DNA from: Saprospiraceae bacterium
GTDB taxonomy: Bacteria; Bacteroidota; Bacteroidia; Chitinophagales; Saprospiraceae
Reading direction: 5' to 3'
NCBI GenBank assembly: GCA_028285085.1
Contig: JANQQI010000087.1
Span: 1-64,000, forward strand
Length of the DNA: 64,000 bases
Shown: one piece after another, positions 16,469-27,044 of the stretch
Position numbering within the stretch: the stretch's first letter is position 1
Layout: the number at the start of each line of letters is the position of its first letter
The notes under the pieces: model-generated
Told to the model about the DNA's origin: nothing
The model's input: the letters and a program-made list of their open reading frames with translations, nothing else
Databases searched by the model: none
Program-made: the position numbers and the translations under genes

Positions 16469-17272
16469 TTAACCTTTTACCGTTTTCCGATAATGGAAAG
16501 GCGTCGTCCCAAAAAAGCGTTTGAAGTGTCGAATAAAATGACTCTGGTCATAAAACCCGCTTTCAATGGCGATTTCGGTGAGCGATTTTGCGGAATGCAA
16601 CATTAGGTCTATCCCCGTAGCGATCCGCTGTCTTAATAAATACTCTCCGAAGGTAAAGCCCGTTTTTTCTTTAAATTTTCGAACGAAATAATTTGGATGC
16701 AGATGTAATTCATTTGACACCTCATCCAGGCGATACACTCTTTCGGGATTCAACCGGATGTCCTTTTGGACTTTCTCCACCCAAGTGGCCCGGCCCAGTG
16801 TACATCCAGCATGATGTTGCTGAAATAAATGGTATAAATTTTCCTCAACCGTGATGGCCAACAACTCATCCGAAAAGTCATCCTGAAAACCGTAGAAAAT
16901 CTTTAGAATTTCAAGATTATGCCGTTCAAACTGCACACAATTGGATAGCTTGAGATGATGCCAATTGTCCGATTGACCATTTTCAATCTCTATATTAAAA
17001 CAAAAGCTATTTTGCGATCCGATTTCATTTTTATGTTCAAAGCCTCTGGGCCGAAATAATGAGCTCCCCGATTTAATATCATACTCGGAGATCACGGATT
17101 CTTCATGATAGACGCCAAAGAGCAACAAACTGATGTAAGGGTGTTCATGCTCATGTTTAGGGACCTTCATATGCTGGCTGTGGTAGGTTTTGGACAACGT
17201 AAAGCCATTCAGGGTCCTCATCTTCTGTGTTTGCCCCATAAATGTTCCCACCTTAAGCTTTTTGGTCTCCAT
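16469..17272 (-). CDS. AraC family transcriptional regulator
   Basis: The 267-residue protein has an N-terminal cupin-like sensor part (HMKVPKHEHEHPYISLLL) and a C-terminal AraC double HTH at about 170-265 (LDEVSNELHLHPNYFVRKFK, LTEIAIESGFYDQSHFIRHFKRFFGTTP). The ligand and targets are unknown. It reads toward the HEGQH gene, whose start lies 64 bases after its stop. Confidence 0.85.
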   Translation of the reverse strand: METKKLKVGTFMGQTQKMRTLNGFTLSKTYHSQHMKVPKHEHEHPYISLLLFGVYHEESVISEYDIKSGSSLFRPRGFEHKNEIGSQNSFCFNIEIENGQSDNWHHLKLSNCVQFERHNLEILKIFYGFQDDFSDELLAITVEENLYHLFQQHHAGCTLGRATWVEKVQKDIRLNPERVYRLDEVSNELHLHPNYFVRKFKEKTGFTFGEYLLRQRIATGIDLMLHSAKSLTEIAIESGFYDQSHFIRHFKRFFGTTPFHYRKTVKG

Positions 17273-17422
17273 GCCTCCAGATTCCGTATCTTTTAAATTA
17301 AACTTTTATTTATTCAGTCAACTAGCCCGAGCATGAATCGCAAAGCAAATATGTCAAGAATGTATTCGCTAAACAACTACCCATTTACCTCCACGAAATC
17401 ATAAAGAGCAGTCACCCACTTT

Positions 17423-18628
17423 TTACTGACTCAACGCTTCCAAGGCGCTTTCCAACTGCGGGTCGCGATCCTCAGCTTGAATGGGCCGTTCGACCGCCAC
17501 ATCGGGGGCGACTCCAACGCCTTCCAGGCGCTTCCCATCGAGGTGCACATCCCGCACTGCGAGGTAGAGCACGTCGCCGCTACTGAGCTTAAAAATCCGC
17601 CCTGCGAGCACAGCTCCAGCCGTTGTTTCGCCAATAATTTGTCCCAGTTTTAGCTTCTTAAAACCATAAGCCATCAGCTCTTTTCCGCTGGTACTTCCGC
17701 CATTGGTGATCAGCGCAACCGGCTTTCCCCAAACTCCGCTGTAAGAGCCTGTACTCCCATCGCGAGCGGTACTCTTTATCTTGGCGATTGGTCGGCGGAA
17801 CAGGTTTAAATAGTTGATGTCGGCCCCACCCCATCCATCGCGCAGATCCACAGCCAGTGCATCACATTGACTCAATTGCCCCCATAGTACCGCTTCGCGA
17901 AGTTGTTCCTGGTATTTCGTGCCGGCGTAGCTCCATAAGTGGATGTAGCCAATTTTTTTCCCGTTGCGCTCGATGACCTGGACGCTTGATTCCAAGGCCG
18001 CTTCAAACATGTCTCGGCCATCGAGCAGAAGGACAGGAACCTTGAGCGTGAGGGGGCGATTCCCTCGGAGGATTTCAAGGTTGACCTCGGTATTCAATTT
18101 ACCACGAAATGACCCAATCGGATGAAATGGTTTACCATCTACCAAAACGATCTGATCCCCGAATTTTATCCCCACATCAGCCGCCGAAAAGCCATCATAA
18201 ACGGAGGTAACGAATACTTTGCCGTCCACCACTTTGGTGTTGATTCCAATCCCATGATAGCAAAATAAGCTGGTATCGTTTGGATCAAACATCCCGTTAA
18301 ATACCCCCAATAGTTGATAGCGCTTAGGATGATTACGAGAGAAGAAATAGGTGTGAGAAGCGTCCAAAGTCTTCAGCAACACGTTCACCTCTTGATCAAA
18401 TTGATCGAGTGTTGTTGACGCTGCTAACCGTTGTCGACAAGCCTCCACTTTTTGATTCCAAGCTACCGTGTCAAAGGTCGTTTCATAAAAATGCTGCTTG
18501 ACATAATTAGAGATTTCATCCAGCAACTTATTCTGATCGAAGTCTAAAGGTGCCTGGGCGAAAGTGCTCGTACAGAAATAAAAAAGGAAGACCAAGAGTA
18601 GATGTCGATGCCGATAGCCTGCCAACAT
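17423..18628 (-). CDS. S41 family (C-terminal processing-type) peptidase
   Basis: The 401-residue protein has a signal peptide (residues 6-25) and a PDZ-like region (VTSVYDGFSAADVGIKFGDQIVLVDGKPF). The S41 core has NGGSTSGKELMAYGFKK, where the Ser before GKE and a later Lys fit the Ser-Lys dyad, followed by IIGETTAGAVLAG. These enzymes cut proteins at C-termini in the periplasm. The natural substrate is unknown. No partner gene is seen. Confidence 0.82.
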   Translation of the reverse strand: MLAGYRHRHLLLVFLFYFCTSTFAQAPLDFDQNKLLDEISNYVKQHFYETTFDTVAWNQKVEACRQRLAASTTLDQFDQEVNVLLKTLDASHTYFFSRNHPKRYQLLGVFNGMFDPNDTSLFCYHGIGINTKVVDGKVFVTSVYDGFSAADVGIKFGDQIVLVDGKPFHPIGSFRGKLNTEVNLEILRGNRPLTLKVPVLLLDGRDMFEAALESSVQVIERNGKKIGYIHLWSYAGTKYQEQLREAVLWGQLSQCDALAVDLRDGWGGADINYLNLFRRPIAKIKSTARDGSTGSYSGVWGKPVALITNGGSTSGKELMAYGFKKLKLGQIIGETTAGAVLAGRIFKLSSGDVLYLAVRDVHLDGKRLEGVGVAPDVAVERPIQAEDRDPQLESALEALSQ

Positions 18629-18756
18629 GCGTTGATTGATTAAGTTGAAAATAATAGGATTTGCTAGGTTACGTCGATGAATATATGGGATTTTGGTACG
18701 ATTTCTAGATGTTTTAGGCTTAGTTTGCTTACAACTACACGTATGGGGGGGGATGT

Positions 18757-19407
18757 CTAAATCTTTATTTCAAGTTTTATGAACTGCTCATCAATCACTC
18801 GGTAAATTCCCGAATCAAGCCGTACGAACTCTCCAAACTGATTTTTTACAAATTGCCAGACAGGTTCTTGCGTCTTCAGGTAAACCCTTTTATCTGCGCT
18901 ACTGGCATCTATCATTGATACGTGTTGATGCCCCATTTCAGTGATATATACTTCATCATTGAAAACGAACACATCCTCAGGAAAGCTCATGACCTCAGTT
19001 TCTTCGTGAAATACACCAATGATAAACCTTTGGGCTTGCGTCCCTAAATCAATGCATTTCACGACTTGGCCACCACCAGAAGCGACCCATAATTCATTTT
19101 TCGATTCATTTACAGAGATGGAATAAGGTGTCAAATCAGCAAAGAAGTCTGCTTTCTTTTCGATTAACTCACCATCCAGATTGTAAATAGTAAGACTATC
19201 ATTTTGATAAAATGAGGTAAAAATGCGGTCACTCGTCAGGCTAATAGATAAATCAAGTAGATTCCTTAGTCGATAATTGTATTGACCAAAAAGTATCTCA
19301 CAATAAGTTTCTACATTTATTTTGATGATAGCATCCGAGACTAAATTGTATTTAAAATATTCTTTTCGATTATTCTTAAAAATGAGTTGGTCGTCGATGA
19401 GATGCAT
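18757..19407 (-). CDS. Uncharacterised beta-propeller-like protein
   Basis: The 216-residue protein has repeated strand patterns (LWVASGGGQVVKCIDLG, VFNDEVYITEMGHQHVSMID) of the kind seen in NHL or six-bladed propellers. It lacks a signal peptide, so the propeller may be incomplete. It starts 4 bases after the stop of the AraC gene upstream and is surely cotranscribed with it. Function unknown. Confidence 0.5.
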   Translation of the reverse strand: MHLIDDQLIFKNNRKEYFKYNLVSDAIIKINVETYCEILFGQYNYRLRNLLDLSISLTSDRIFTSFYQNDSLTIYNLDGELIEKKADFFADLTPYSISVNESKNELWVASGGGQVVKCIDLGTQAQRFIIGVFHEETEVMSFPEDVFVFNDEVYITEMGHQHVSMIDASSADKRVYLKTQEPVWQFVKNQFGEFVRLDSGIYRVIDEQFIKLEIKI

Positions 19408-19411
19408 TACA

Positions 19412-20287
19412 CTAGTTATTTTTAAGCTCCAGCGATTGGCTCAAACTTTTTTTATAATTCATAGGACTAATATTCATAACTCGGAAAAACACCTTTGAAA
19501 AGTAGGAAAGATTTTCAAATCCACATTTGAAAGCAATTTCGGAAATACTATCATTGGTGTACTCAATTAAATTGGTGGCTCTATGGATTCTAAATTCATT
19601 GAGATAAGTGATAAACGGCTTATGGGTTACTTTCTTAAATAGCTTGCAGAAGGAGTTGGTTGTCAACCCTAAATGTTGAGCGGCATCCTTGGTGCTCATT
19701 GAACCAGAATAGTTTTCATTAATGAACTCAAAAATGGCTGCTATTTGCTGGTTATAGCTCGAGTGATCAGACAATGGTTTGTCCAGCAAGCATTCATAGT
19801 CAGTGCTGCCTGCCAACGTGCAAAGGATTTTGAAAACAGAAGCGAGTTGCTCCAAAGGGCTAAGCGTATCTAAATCCTCAAATAAAGCCGCTTGCTCCTC
19901 TTTAAAGGCCGGGCTAAACAGGATTACCTCTTTAGATCGATGGATAAAGGGCAACAAAGCATGAAACTCCGGGATTTGCTTAAGGCGATTCTCGATGAAT
20001 ACATCATCAAAGTGAATGACCATTTCGAAGTTATCCTCGAACTCATCATTTGAAAAACCAAGATGTGGCAGGCAAGGCCCGAGGAATATCAGCGCCCCGT
20101 TTTCGTAGGCCCGGCAAGTATTGTCCACTACGATTTTACCAGCCCCGTTTTTGATAAACACAATTTCATAACTATGATGAAAATGCAATCCTTCGTGAAC
20201 ACAGGTTCTATGCTGATCAAATCGTTCAATCGCAAAGGAAGCATCTCTTTGGTTTGCAATATGTTGATAGTCACCATTCATTAACAC
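19412..20287 (-). CDS. AraC family regulator with N-terminal cupin sensor
   Basis: The 291-residue protein has a cupin sensor (LHFHHSYEIVFIKNGAGK, NGALIFLGPCLPH) and a C-terminal double HTH (MSTKDAAQHLGLTTNSFCKLFK, SISEIAFKCGFENLSYFSKVF). It resembles sugar-utilisation regulators of the AraC/XylS class. It forms an operon with the propeller-like gene at 18757-19407. Confidence 0.85.
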   Translation of the reverse strand: MLMNGDYQHIANQRDASFAIERFDQHRTCVHEGLHFHHSYEIVFIKNGAGKIVVDNTCRAYENGALIFLGPCLPHLGFSNDEFEDNFEMVIHFDDVFIENRLKQIPEFHALLPFIHRSKEVILFSPAFKEEQAALFEDLDTLSPLEQLASVFKILCTLAGSTDYECLLDKPLSDHSSYNQQIAAIFEFINENYSGSMSTKDAAQHLGLTTNSFCKLFKKVTHKPFITYLNEFRIHRATNLIEYTNDSISEIAFKCGFENLSYFSKVFFRVMNISPMNYKKSLSQSLELKNN

Positions 20288-20425
20288 AAAATAGAGAAAA
20301 ACATCTTTCCAAAATAAGTCTCAAGGGATAAATTGTATCAAAAACGGAATAAATGCTTCTAGTTACGCCCTTCGTTAACAGCTTTCTTTGCGGTGTGCTC
20401 AGATTATCATACTAAACACAAAATC

Positions 20426-20827
20426 ATGACCTTAGAACACGTAGCCATTTGGACAGACCAACTAGAGGTATTAAAAGCCTATTACATGAAATACTTTGGT
20501 GGCATCCCCAATGACAAGTACCGGAACGAGGACAATCAATTTGAAAGCTATTTTTTGACCTTTGCCTCTGGTGCCAGGCTTGAGATCATGTCGATGCCCA
20601 ATATTCCAGACAACACCAACGACCGAGTCGTCAAACAACACAAAGGCATCATTCATCTGGCCTTCGGCGCCACCTCCATCGAGGAGGTAGACCAAAAGGC
20701 CCAACAACTGCAAGCTGACGGCTACCCCATTTTAAGTGGGCCTCGTACGACCGGAGATCACTATTATGAATTTGAGACGCTTGATCCGGATCATAATCGA
20801 ATTGAGGTGACGAAGGGGTTGGGGTGA
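20426..20827 (+). CDS. VOC superfamily (glyoxalase/bleomycin-resistance-like) protein
   Basis: I choose the ATG at 20426 (MTLEHVAIW), because the fold begins with LEHVAIW; an upstream ATG adds 11 unlikely residues. The 133 residues show the two-module VOC layout, with likely metal ligands His near residue 5, Glu in ARLEIM, His in IIHLAFG and Glu in NRIEVTK. The substrate is unknown. Confidence 0.82.
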   Translation: MTLEHVAIWTDQLEVLKAYYMKYFGGIPNDKYRNEDNQFESYFLTFASGARLEIMSMPNIPDNTNDRVVKQHKGIIHLAFGATSIEEVDQKAQQLQADGYPILSGPRTTGDHYYEFETLDPDHNRIEVTKGLG

Positions 20828-21074
20828 GGTAGATTGCTCTGGAGGGGTGATAGGAGAGGATGTTTTTTAGTTTCGTTGAAGTGTGAATCAGGATGTGGGT
20901 TTGATACAATAGTCGGTGAAGTTATTGATTTACTAAATGTGTAATCAATGAGTTAAAGAAACAATCTTGATAAATTGTATTTAATGCCTTATAAATACGG
21001 GTATTTATAATTTTAAATCAATTATTACATCCAATTGAACATTAGTTTATCAACAGTTATTACTAACCGGAGTA

Positions 21075-22622
21075 TTAGTTTCTATTTTTAAAATCTTCAA
21101 TAAATCTATCAAAATTATGAATATCCAAAGTGTTTCGCCTTTTTAATCTTCCTGGTAAACTATGGTGATCAATTCTTAAAAGAATAGGTGTAATGCGTTT
21201 ACCTAATGCCCAAGCTGCACCCCATTCTGATATCACCCATTCACTTTTAATACTACTCGGGGAACACAACACAATAAATTCTCTAGAAGATAAAATAGCT
21301 TTTTTAATTTCATCTGAAAACAAATCACCCGTCCTAAGTGCAATAACATCTATAAAACAATTTAACCCAGCTTCTTCTATTTTATTTAACATAAATCTTG
21401 CATGTTCTCGATCAGAACTTGAATAACTTAAAAATAAATCAAACTCAGCTTGATTCGAAGCACCTGCCTCAAATAAAGATTCTTTCACATTTTTCAAGGA
21501 AATTTGTTCAACTTGAGGGTTAAAATAAGTAATATTGTTATTATTATTTTTATTATACGGATCATCAATAGTTACTTTGTTTTCTTTTAGCACAAATCGA
21601 TTAAATACTTTTTTAGTATTTTGCAGACATTCACCATCAGAATATTGTTTTGAAGTGGTGTCTTGAAAAATAAACTTCACCTCACCTTTTTCAATTTTTC
21701 TATTGCTCGCAAATGTTTCATTTTTAAGATTCCAAAGATTATAATTTTTTGGCAATTGGCTTAATATTTCTTGTAAGATACCTTTTGATTTATCAGGTGG
21801 GCCAACTCTCTCATAGCCTATTCTAATATCAAAAAATCTTTTCTGTATACTAGGAGGGATTAATGCAATCCGCAAATTAAGTATATTAGTATCTATGCTG
21901 GCATATATAAATGTGTTCTTCGTAGTTATATTTTTTTCCTTTTCAAATCGCTTTAAAACTTGATATAGACCATTATCACCGGAAGAGCTTATAATTGTGT
22001 TGCCTTTTAAATTTGAATGAAATGGCCTATACAGATAATCTTTCGTCTTAAAGTATTCTGCATCTGAATGCTTATGAAAAAACCTTAAAGATTTGTTTTG
22101 TTTTATTATAATCATTTCCCTCTTAAAGGTAGAATGTTCATAAAGTAATTCCTTAGATACTGCATCTTTCCTTACTCTTTTAAGTAGATTTTTAAGCTTA
22201 GACTTGACAAGCTTATGTTCTATATTATGTCGTTCTACTCTATTGTATTTACTCAGTAATGAATTAAAACTCTCATCTTCAAATGTAAAAAATATATTCC
22301 ATGTTGCGTATCCGTGACCAGATCTGGTACACTCCGCAAAATATATTGAAATATCTTCCTTTTCGTTTAATATTTTAGTAAACTTATGTAAACTTTGTGG
22401 TTGATTATTAAGACGAACAAGCATTCTACAAGTTCTGGACCACATCCTCTCAGGTATTGGTGAAAATACTAGGTCAAATGTGTTTTCGTCTTTGGCAAAT
22501 CTGGATTTATATATTATTCCAGATAAGATCGATTTATCATTCAGCGATAATCCATTTACTAAGTTTGGAGGAAGATAAATGTCATAATTGTTCGAAATAT
22601 ACCCAAAGCCACCGTGATTCAT
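21075..22622 (-). CDS. TIR domain protein with long N-terminal region of ACT-like appearance
   Basis: The 515-residue protein ends in a TIR domain at about residues 394-515: FDLFLSYSSSD, then GDLFSDEIKKAILSS, then SEWVISEW, in which Glu466 sits where the catalytic NADase Glu is found. The TIR part may degrade NAD or make cyclic ADP-ribose signals; that is family knowledge, not shown here. Residues 70-115 (MLVRLNNQPQSLHKFTKIL, then a beta strand) and 285-340 look like ACT-type ligand-binding repeats, which is a weak inference. It is a single gene with about 250 and 400 bases of empty DNA on its sides and is more AT-rich than its neighbours. It could be an abortive-infection defence gene or a stress enzyme. 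Confidence 0.7.
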   Translation of the reverse strand: MNHGGFGYISNNYDIYLPPNLVNGLSLNDKSILSGIIYKSRFAKDENTFDLVFSPIPERMWSRTCRMLVRLNNQPQSLHKFTKILNEKEDISIYFAECTRSGHGYATWNIFFTFEDESFNSLLSKYNRVERHNIEHKLVKSKLKNLLKRVRKDAVSKELLYEHSTFKREMIIIKQNKSLRFFHKHSDAEYFKTKDYLYRPFHSNLKGNTIISSSGDNGLYQVLKRFEKEKNITTKNTFIYASIDTNILNLRIALIPPSIQKRFFDIRIGYERVGPPDKSKGILQEILSQLPKNYNLWNLKNETFASNRKIEKGEVKFIFQDTTSKQYSDGECLQNTKKVFNRFVLKENKVTIDDPYNKNNNNNITYFNPQVEQISLKNVKESLFEAGASNQAEFDLFLSYSSSDREHARFMLNKIEEAGLNCFIDVIALRTGDLFSDEIKKAILSSREFIVLCSPSSIKSEWVISEWGAAWALGKRITPILLRIDHHSLPGRLKRRNTLDIHNFDRFIEDFKNRN

Positions 22623-23025
22623 AATTTTTGTGTTTTATTTTGATATTTTTTTAGTATAAAGTACAGTTGACTCCCAATTCTCAGGCATTATCTTGCTCAA
22701 AAACTGGTCATTAAAAATCATTTCAAAATAGAGATAATTCATATAATATGATCAGCACCACATTATACTAGCCGCTTCTATTATTTTGTAATAATATTGT
22801 TAAATCACAATGCTTCACCTATTATTCAGGTCAAAGGCAACAGCAGCGATGATCTCCACATTTTTTATGTTTTCAACCATATATTATGGCCTCTCATGTA
22901 TAGAGAGTAACACACAGTTATCCTGTTAGCCTAACAATATAATGAAAAGTAGTGGATTTCAGAAACTAAGTGAAAGTTATCACGCAGTCCGATATTTTAA
23001 CCAAACAGCACTTTAACATACACTC
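22623..23025. other. Gene-free stretch beside the TIR gene
   Basis: No protein-coding frame or RNA gene is seen. The first bases are the upstream region of the TIR gene; the rest separates it from the stop of the alpha-mannosidase. Only a short CTCTC/GAGAG symmetry was noticed. Confidence 0.5.
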
Positions 23026-26000
23026 CTAATCTCTCATCTTCAACAAAATCAGCTTCGTCTCAAAATGCTCAATCAATAAGGGTGCAGTCAGGGTTTTAAT
23101 GTCTTCGCCTAAGCCATTGACCTCAGCAATAGACGCAATATTTGGATGCTGCAGTAACTTCGTGATATCCAGAATCGCGTGGTCGCCTTCCGTTTCTCTC
23201 AGGTGTAACAATATACCTTTGCCATCAGCCAATGGACGGCTATTAACTAAAAGCAAGTTTTCCGGGGCGTTTAAATCAAGCACAGATTTTACAACCGGTG
23301 TAGTAGAATTCTCAGATTTTTGAGGATACACTCTGGCCACCATAGGAATACGATTGCCCCAGCCGAACCGAGTGGCAAATGAAGTTGAATTGTCGCTTGA
23401 AGATGTAATTTGATACTTCCAGTTTAATTCCCCGTGCTGGCTGGCTCTGAAATTGGTCGTCCAATAGTTGTTGAGCACCCACGAATAGATGTGGCCATTA
23501 TTGGGTTGGTGCCTGTAGTAATATCTGCCGATATTGATATCTCCAAATTGAACCAAGGGTACATCGTTGCTACAAAAAACAACCTGCGAATTGTTCTTTC
23601 TGACCGAAGCAAAATTTTGGATGGTATTCCAATCCGAGGCGGTGCCTTCGAGTTGATTTATCCCGGGTCGAACCACGCCACCCTGTACTTCAAACACTAG
23701 TTGCCCATCATCATCATTTTCAAATGGAAAAGCAATGTAAACACCCTCTGGATCCGTATTGGCGGTTTTCGTCAGGTTGTACAACAACTCTATTTTTTTA
23801 GCATGGTTGTACAAACGCAGTTCGATATTTATCCCTTGATCGTTAGCACATTCCGGTAATTTCCCATGGCAATACAAACTGTTCCAAATCGCCTTTTTTT
23901 CTACTTTAGTGATTTTGAAGTCCGTCAGTTGAAGCATTTTTTTATTCAGGGGTTGATACACGGTATCCTGGTTGAGGTGAGTCAGTCTTTCCAAATCCGA
24001 CCGGTTTTCCAAGAGTTCATAGATGAAAGAGCCCAGACTATATTGATGGTTGACATCGATCAACTCTTTGTTCAGTTCTTTATCGAATAGACTGCTTATG
24101 CCATTTTCACGCTCGTCAATCACTATTTTATAATAATCATTTTCAAAAGTGTTTTTAATCGGAACCTGTTCCTTTTTTATGTTTAGCGGTTCGTCCGATA
24201 CTCGAATTTCGTATTGCGCAAATCCTAAAGCCGGAACCTCTTTTACCCACAAGGCCCACCAACTGCCATCACTCCTACTTTTGATATTTTGAGCGGGAAT
24301 TTTGTTGCCTTCGCGATCGATGATTTCAAATTCACGATCCAACGGCAGTATATCATGATCAATAAAAACTTCGGTTACACCCGAACGCGCCCAGTTTAGG
24401 GTATTAAATACCGTAATGACGGGCTGGTCCGTCTTTTCAATGTAGGGCTGAATTAATCCGAATGCTTTTTCTTGCAAAAGGTTGGCCTGCTGATTAGCCG
24501 ACCACACATAGGACAATTTTTGCCTCCATTGATTGATTGAGTTTTCCGAAAATGGATTCGAAATACTCTCATCGGCCCCAAAAGTATGCTCGTCATAAAA
24601 TAAGAGATTATCATAGCAGGCTTCAATTTCTGCGTAAATGTCATTTGGAATATCGGCGCCTAAAGCGCGAGACATCGAAAGCAGACCCAACGTCGCAATC
24701 ATATTGACATGCGTCGTACGAGCAGTCTTGGTTTCGTTCATCGCAGATCCAAAACCATCAGCCCACCAATCGGGCCAGGCCACTTGCTTCGTCTCTAAAT
24801 GATCGCTATGATTTTCTTCCAGGAAGATCATAAATTCACTAGCCAAGGATAATTTGAGTTTTGGCCATTCGTATTTTTCGTTCCATTCCCTGACGATATC
24901 ACATGCTTTGGTTGAAGGAGGAGAATTATCAGTGATGTAACCCGAAAACTGCAAGGACACCCGATCCAGCGGATACTCCTTTCGCTCTAAATCCAGCAAA
25001 TAGGCCGATAGGTTATCCCGAAAGACATCAATTTTACCCGAAGTCAAGCTAAGTGTATTGCCATGCATATAATGTTCGCTGCGGTAGGCCAGCAAACGTT
25101 TCCCTGAGGGTGATTCCCACCAGAAAGAAGTGGGCTTGTTGAACGGAATGCGCGCCCGGTGCCCGTGTTGCCCCATCGTCAGGTATTTCACCCCGGTATT
25201 ATGATACAGATCAATCATACACCAACCAATTCCATTCACATCATTTTGCATCGCAGTGGTAACGTTGATGCCTTGCTTTTTGAATTGACTGAGGATATGC
25301 GTTTGCATGGCCAAGGCTGTTTCATCCACAATTTCTCCGAAGTTGAAAAACATACCGGTAACTTCAACGCGACCTTCTTTGATTCTCTGTAACAACCGAT
25401 CTATTTGCTCCTGCGGACGGCTATCTAAATATTCCCTTACTGCCCACGAGGCTTCACAGGTCCAACGGAATTGTGCATTTTTAGGTAAATGATCCGTTTG
25501 ATCGCAATAGTCCAAAACGTGATCGATATACCTCAAGTGTTCCGCCAAGATCTCGGATTGAGGACGGGTATAACCAATATCGGTATGGGTATGCTGCACC
25601 AGATGGATGGTCCATTCTTTCACGGGAGCAACCGTAATTGTTTCTTCTTGCATCTTTTTTCCGATGGCTACTTTTGTATTTACCGTTTTGGACGCCTCCA
25701 CTTTTGGAATTAAAAAATCAATTTCATTCAGTCCGGTTTTTAACTGTACTTCTTTTTGTGTCCCATCGACTGAAATCATCGCCTTTTCCTTGGGCGCCAG
25801 ATGAACGAGATTAAAGCGAATGGTGTGATACAGCTGATCATTTTCTCTGGTGACCGTGTTTAATTGCTTAGCCGAAAATTGATCTTCCAAGGGTATTTTA
25901 TAAGTCATATACCACGCATTGCTGAAATTATCCTCACCATCCACTTTGAGGATTACTGACTTTCCGGGAACGGCTATACTGGTCGGCAAGGTAAGAACGG

Positions 26001-26454
26001 CATACCCCATTTGATCGCCATGCTTGTCGATCATGGCTCTATTAAAAGTCAGTCTGACATTATTCTCTCCGGCGACTTCCCAAATCCCGGCCTCGCTATT
26101 ATGAATAGGATTTGAAAAAGTTAAAATATAGTTGTCATTAATAAAGAACTTAAAGTCTTGACTTTCGGGTAAGACATCCATACCGTATAGCCAGATAAAG
26201 GAAATGCTTTCGCCCTTGTAGTCCGGGGGGACCACTTCGGTCTCCCATACCACGGGCTCAAAATCTTTTTTGGCTCTCTGAAGCAAGCACTGGTCACTGT
26301 AGGAATAAGGCGAGTGATAAGAAAAATTGGTACCTCTTAATGCTTTTTTAAATCCAACGTAATACCCTTCCTGGGCGTGCGCCGTTAGGGTAAAAATGAG
26401 GAAGGACAGAACTAATCCCGTTTGCAATATGGTGTTGCTCAGTAAACTTTTCAT
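23026..26454 (-). CDS. Secreted GH38-type alpha-mannosidase
   Basis: The 1142-residue protein opens with a signal peptide ending TAHAQ. After an N-terminal beta region comes the GH38 catalytic domain, with HLVQHTHTDIGYTRPQ near residue 290 (zinc-binding His and Asp) and MQNDVNGIGW, whose Asp fits the nucleophile. The C-terminal half has the beta domains of GH38. Enzymes of this class cut alpha-mannosidic links in N-glycan-type substrates. It is a single gene, without nearby SusC/SusD genes. Alternative: another related family sharing the fold. Confidence 0.8.
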   Translation of the reverse strand: MKSLLSNTILQTGLVLSFLIFTLTAHAQEGYYVGFKKALRGTNFSYHSPYSYSDQCLLQRAKKDFEPVVWETEVVPPDYKGESISFIWLYGMDVLPESQDFKFFINDNYILTFSNPIHNSEAGIWEVAGENNVRLTFNRAMIDKHGDQMGYAVLTLPTSIAVPGKSVILKVDGEDNFSNAWYMTYKIPLEDQFSAKQLNTVTRENDQLYHTIRFNLVHLAPKEKAMISVDGTQKEVQLKTGLNEIDFLIPKVEASKTVNTKVAIGKKMQEETITVAPVKEWTIHLVQHTHTDIGYTRPQSEILAEHLRYIDHVLDYCDQTDHLPKNAQFRWTCEASWAVREYLDSRPQEQIDRLLQRIKEGRVEVTGMFFNFGEIVDETALAMQTHILSQFKKQGINVTTAMQNDVNGIGWCMIDLYHNTGVKYLTMGQHGHRARIPFNKPTSFWWESPSGKRLLAYRSEHYMHGNTLSLTSGKIDVFRDNLSAYLLDLERKEYPLDRVSLQFSGYITDNSPPSTKACDIVREWNEKYEWPKLKLSLASEFMIFLEENHSDHLETKQVAWPDWWADGFGSAMNETKTARTTHVNMIATLGLLSMSRALGADIPNDIYAEIEACYDNLLFYDEHTFGADESISNPFSENSINQWRQKLSYVWSANQQANLLQEKAFGLIQPYIEKTDQPVITVFNTLNWARSGVTEVFIDHDILPLDREFEIIDREGNKIPAQNIKSRSDGSWWALWVKEVPALGFAQYEIRVSDEPLNIKKEQVPIKNTFENDYYKIVIDERENGISSLFDKELNKELIDVNHQYSLGSFIYELLENRSDLERLTHLNQDTVYQPLNKKMLQLTDFKITKVEKKAIWNSLYCHGKLPECANDQGINIELRLYNHAKKIELLYNLTKTANTDPEGVYIAFPFENDDDGQLVFEVQGGVVRPGINQLEGTASDWNTIQNFASVRKNNSQVVFCSNDVPLVQFGDINIGRYYYRHQPNNGHIYSWVLNNYWTTNFRASQHGELNWKYQITSSSDNSTSFATRFGWGNRIPMVARVYPQKSENSTTPVVKSVLDLNAPENLLLVNSRPLADGKGILLHLRETEGDHAILDITKLLQHPNIASIAEVNGLGEDIKTLTAPLLIEHFETKLILLKMRD

Positions 26455-27044
26455 AGTTGATTAATGCTAGAGGTTTGGCCTAGCTGCCTTGCCGAAGTGC
26501 ATAGAAGCCATAGACAGCTAAGTACAAAGCCTGTTTTCGAATGGCTCCCCTACTCCTAAGCTTCTCACCCATCAGAAACAGGCCACCAAAAAATGTTTTA
26601 AATCGCCAATAGCCCCACGACACACTCTACAAGTCATCATGGCCTATTTAGCGCCATAAGTTCATAAAAATGTGGGGGGCATTCAAATGTTTAGCTGGTT
26701 TCTTTGGATTGGAGGTGGTGGAGTATTATTGTCATCACACATAAGGTTAATGTATTGCACATTTATAGAGCCTAATCTTACAACTCCTGTTTCAAACTAT
26801 CTGCATTTATTTTCCCTTTCTTACTCTTCTTCAATTCAAATTTTAGCTCAGTCCAGCGCAGTTGAGCCTTGAATTTGAATGACTATTGAAAAGCTACCTA
26901 TCTTGATCTTAGTGGATTGGCCTTCAAGCATAGCTTATCAATTGTTTATTCCTAATAAATATTTTAAGAGTTACGAGGAACTGCTTATTAAGATAAATGG
27001 TTTCGAGGACAAGGACTACTCTAATTACATTTTTTTCTTCAAAT
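26455..27044. other. Gene-free stretch of about 590 bases
   Basis: This is the upstream region of the mannosidase plus the 3' side of the ABC pair. A 63-codon plus-strand frame (26879-27070) has no recognised features and overlaps the stop of the permease gene. No RNA, repeat or terminator is obvious. Confidence 0.45.
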
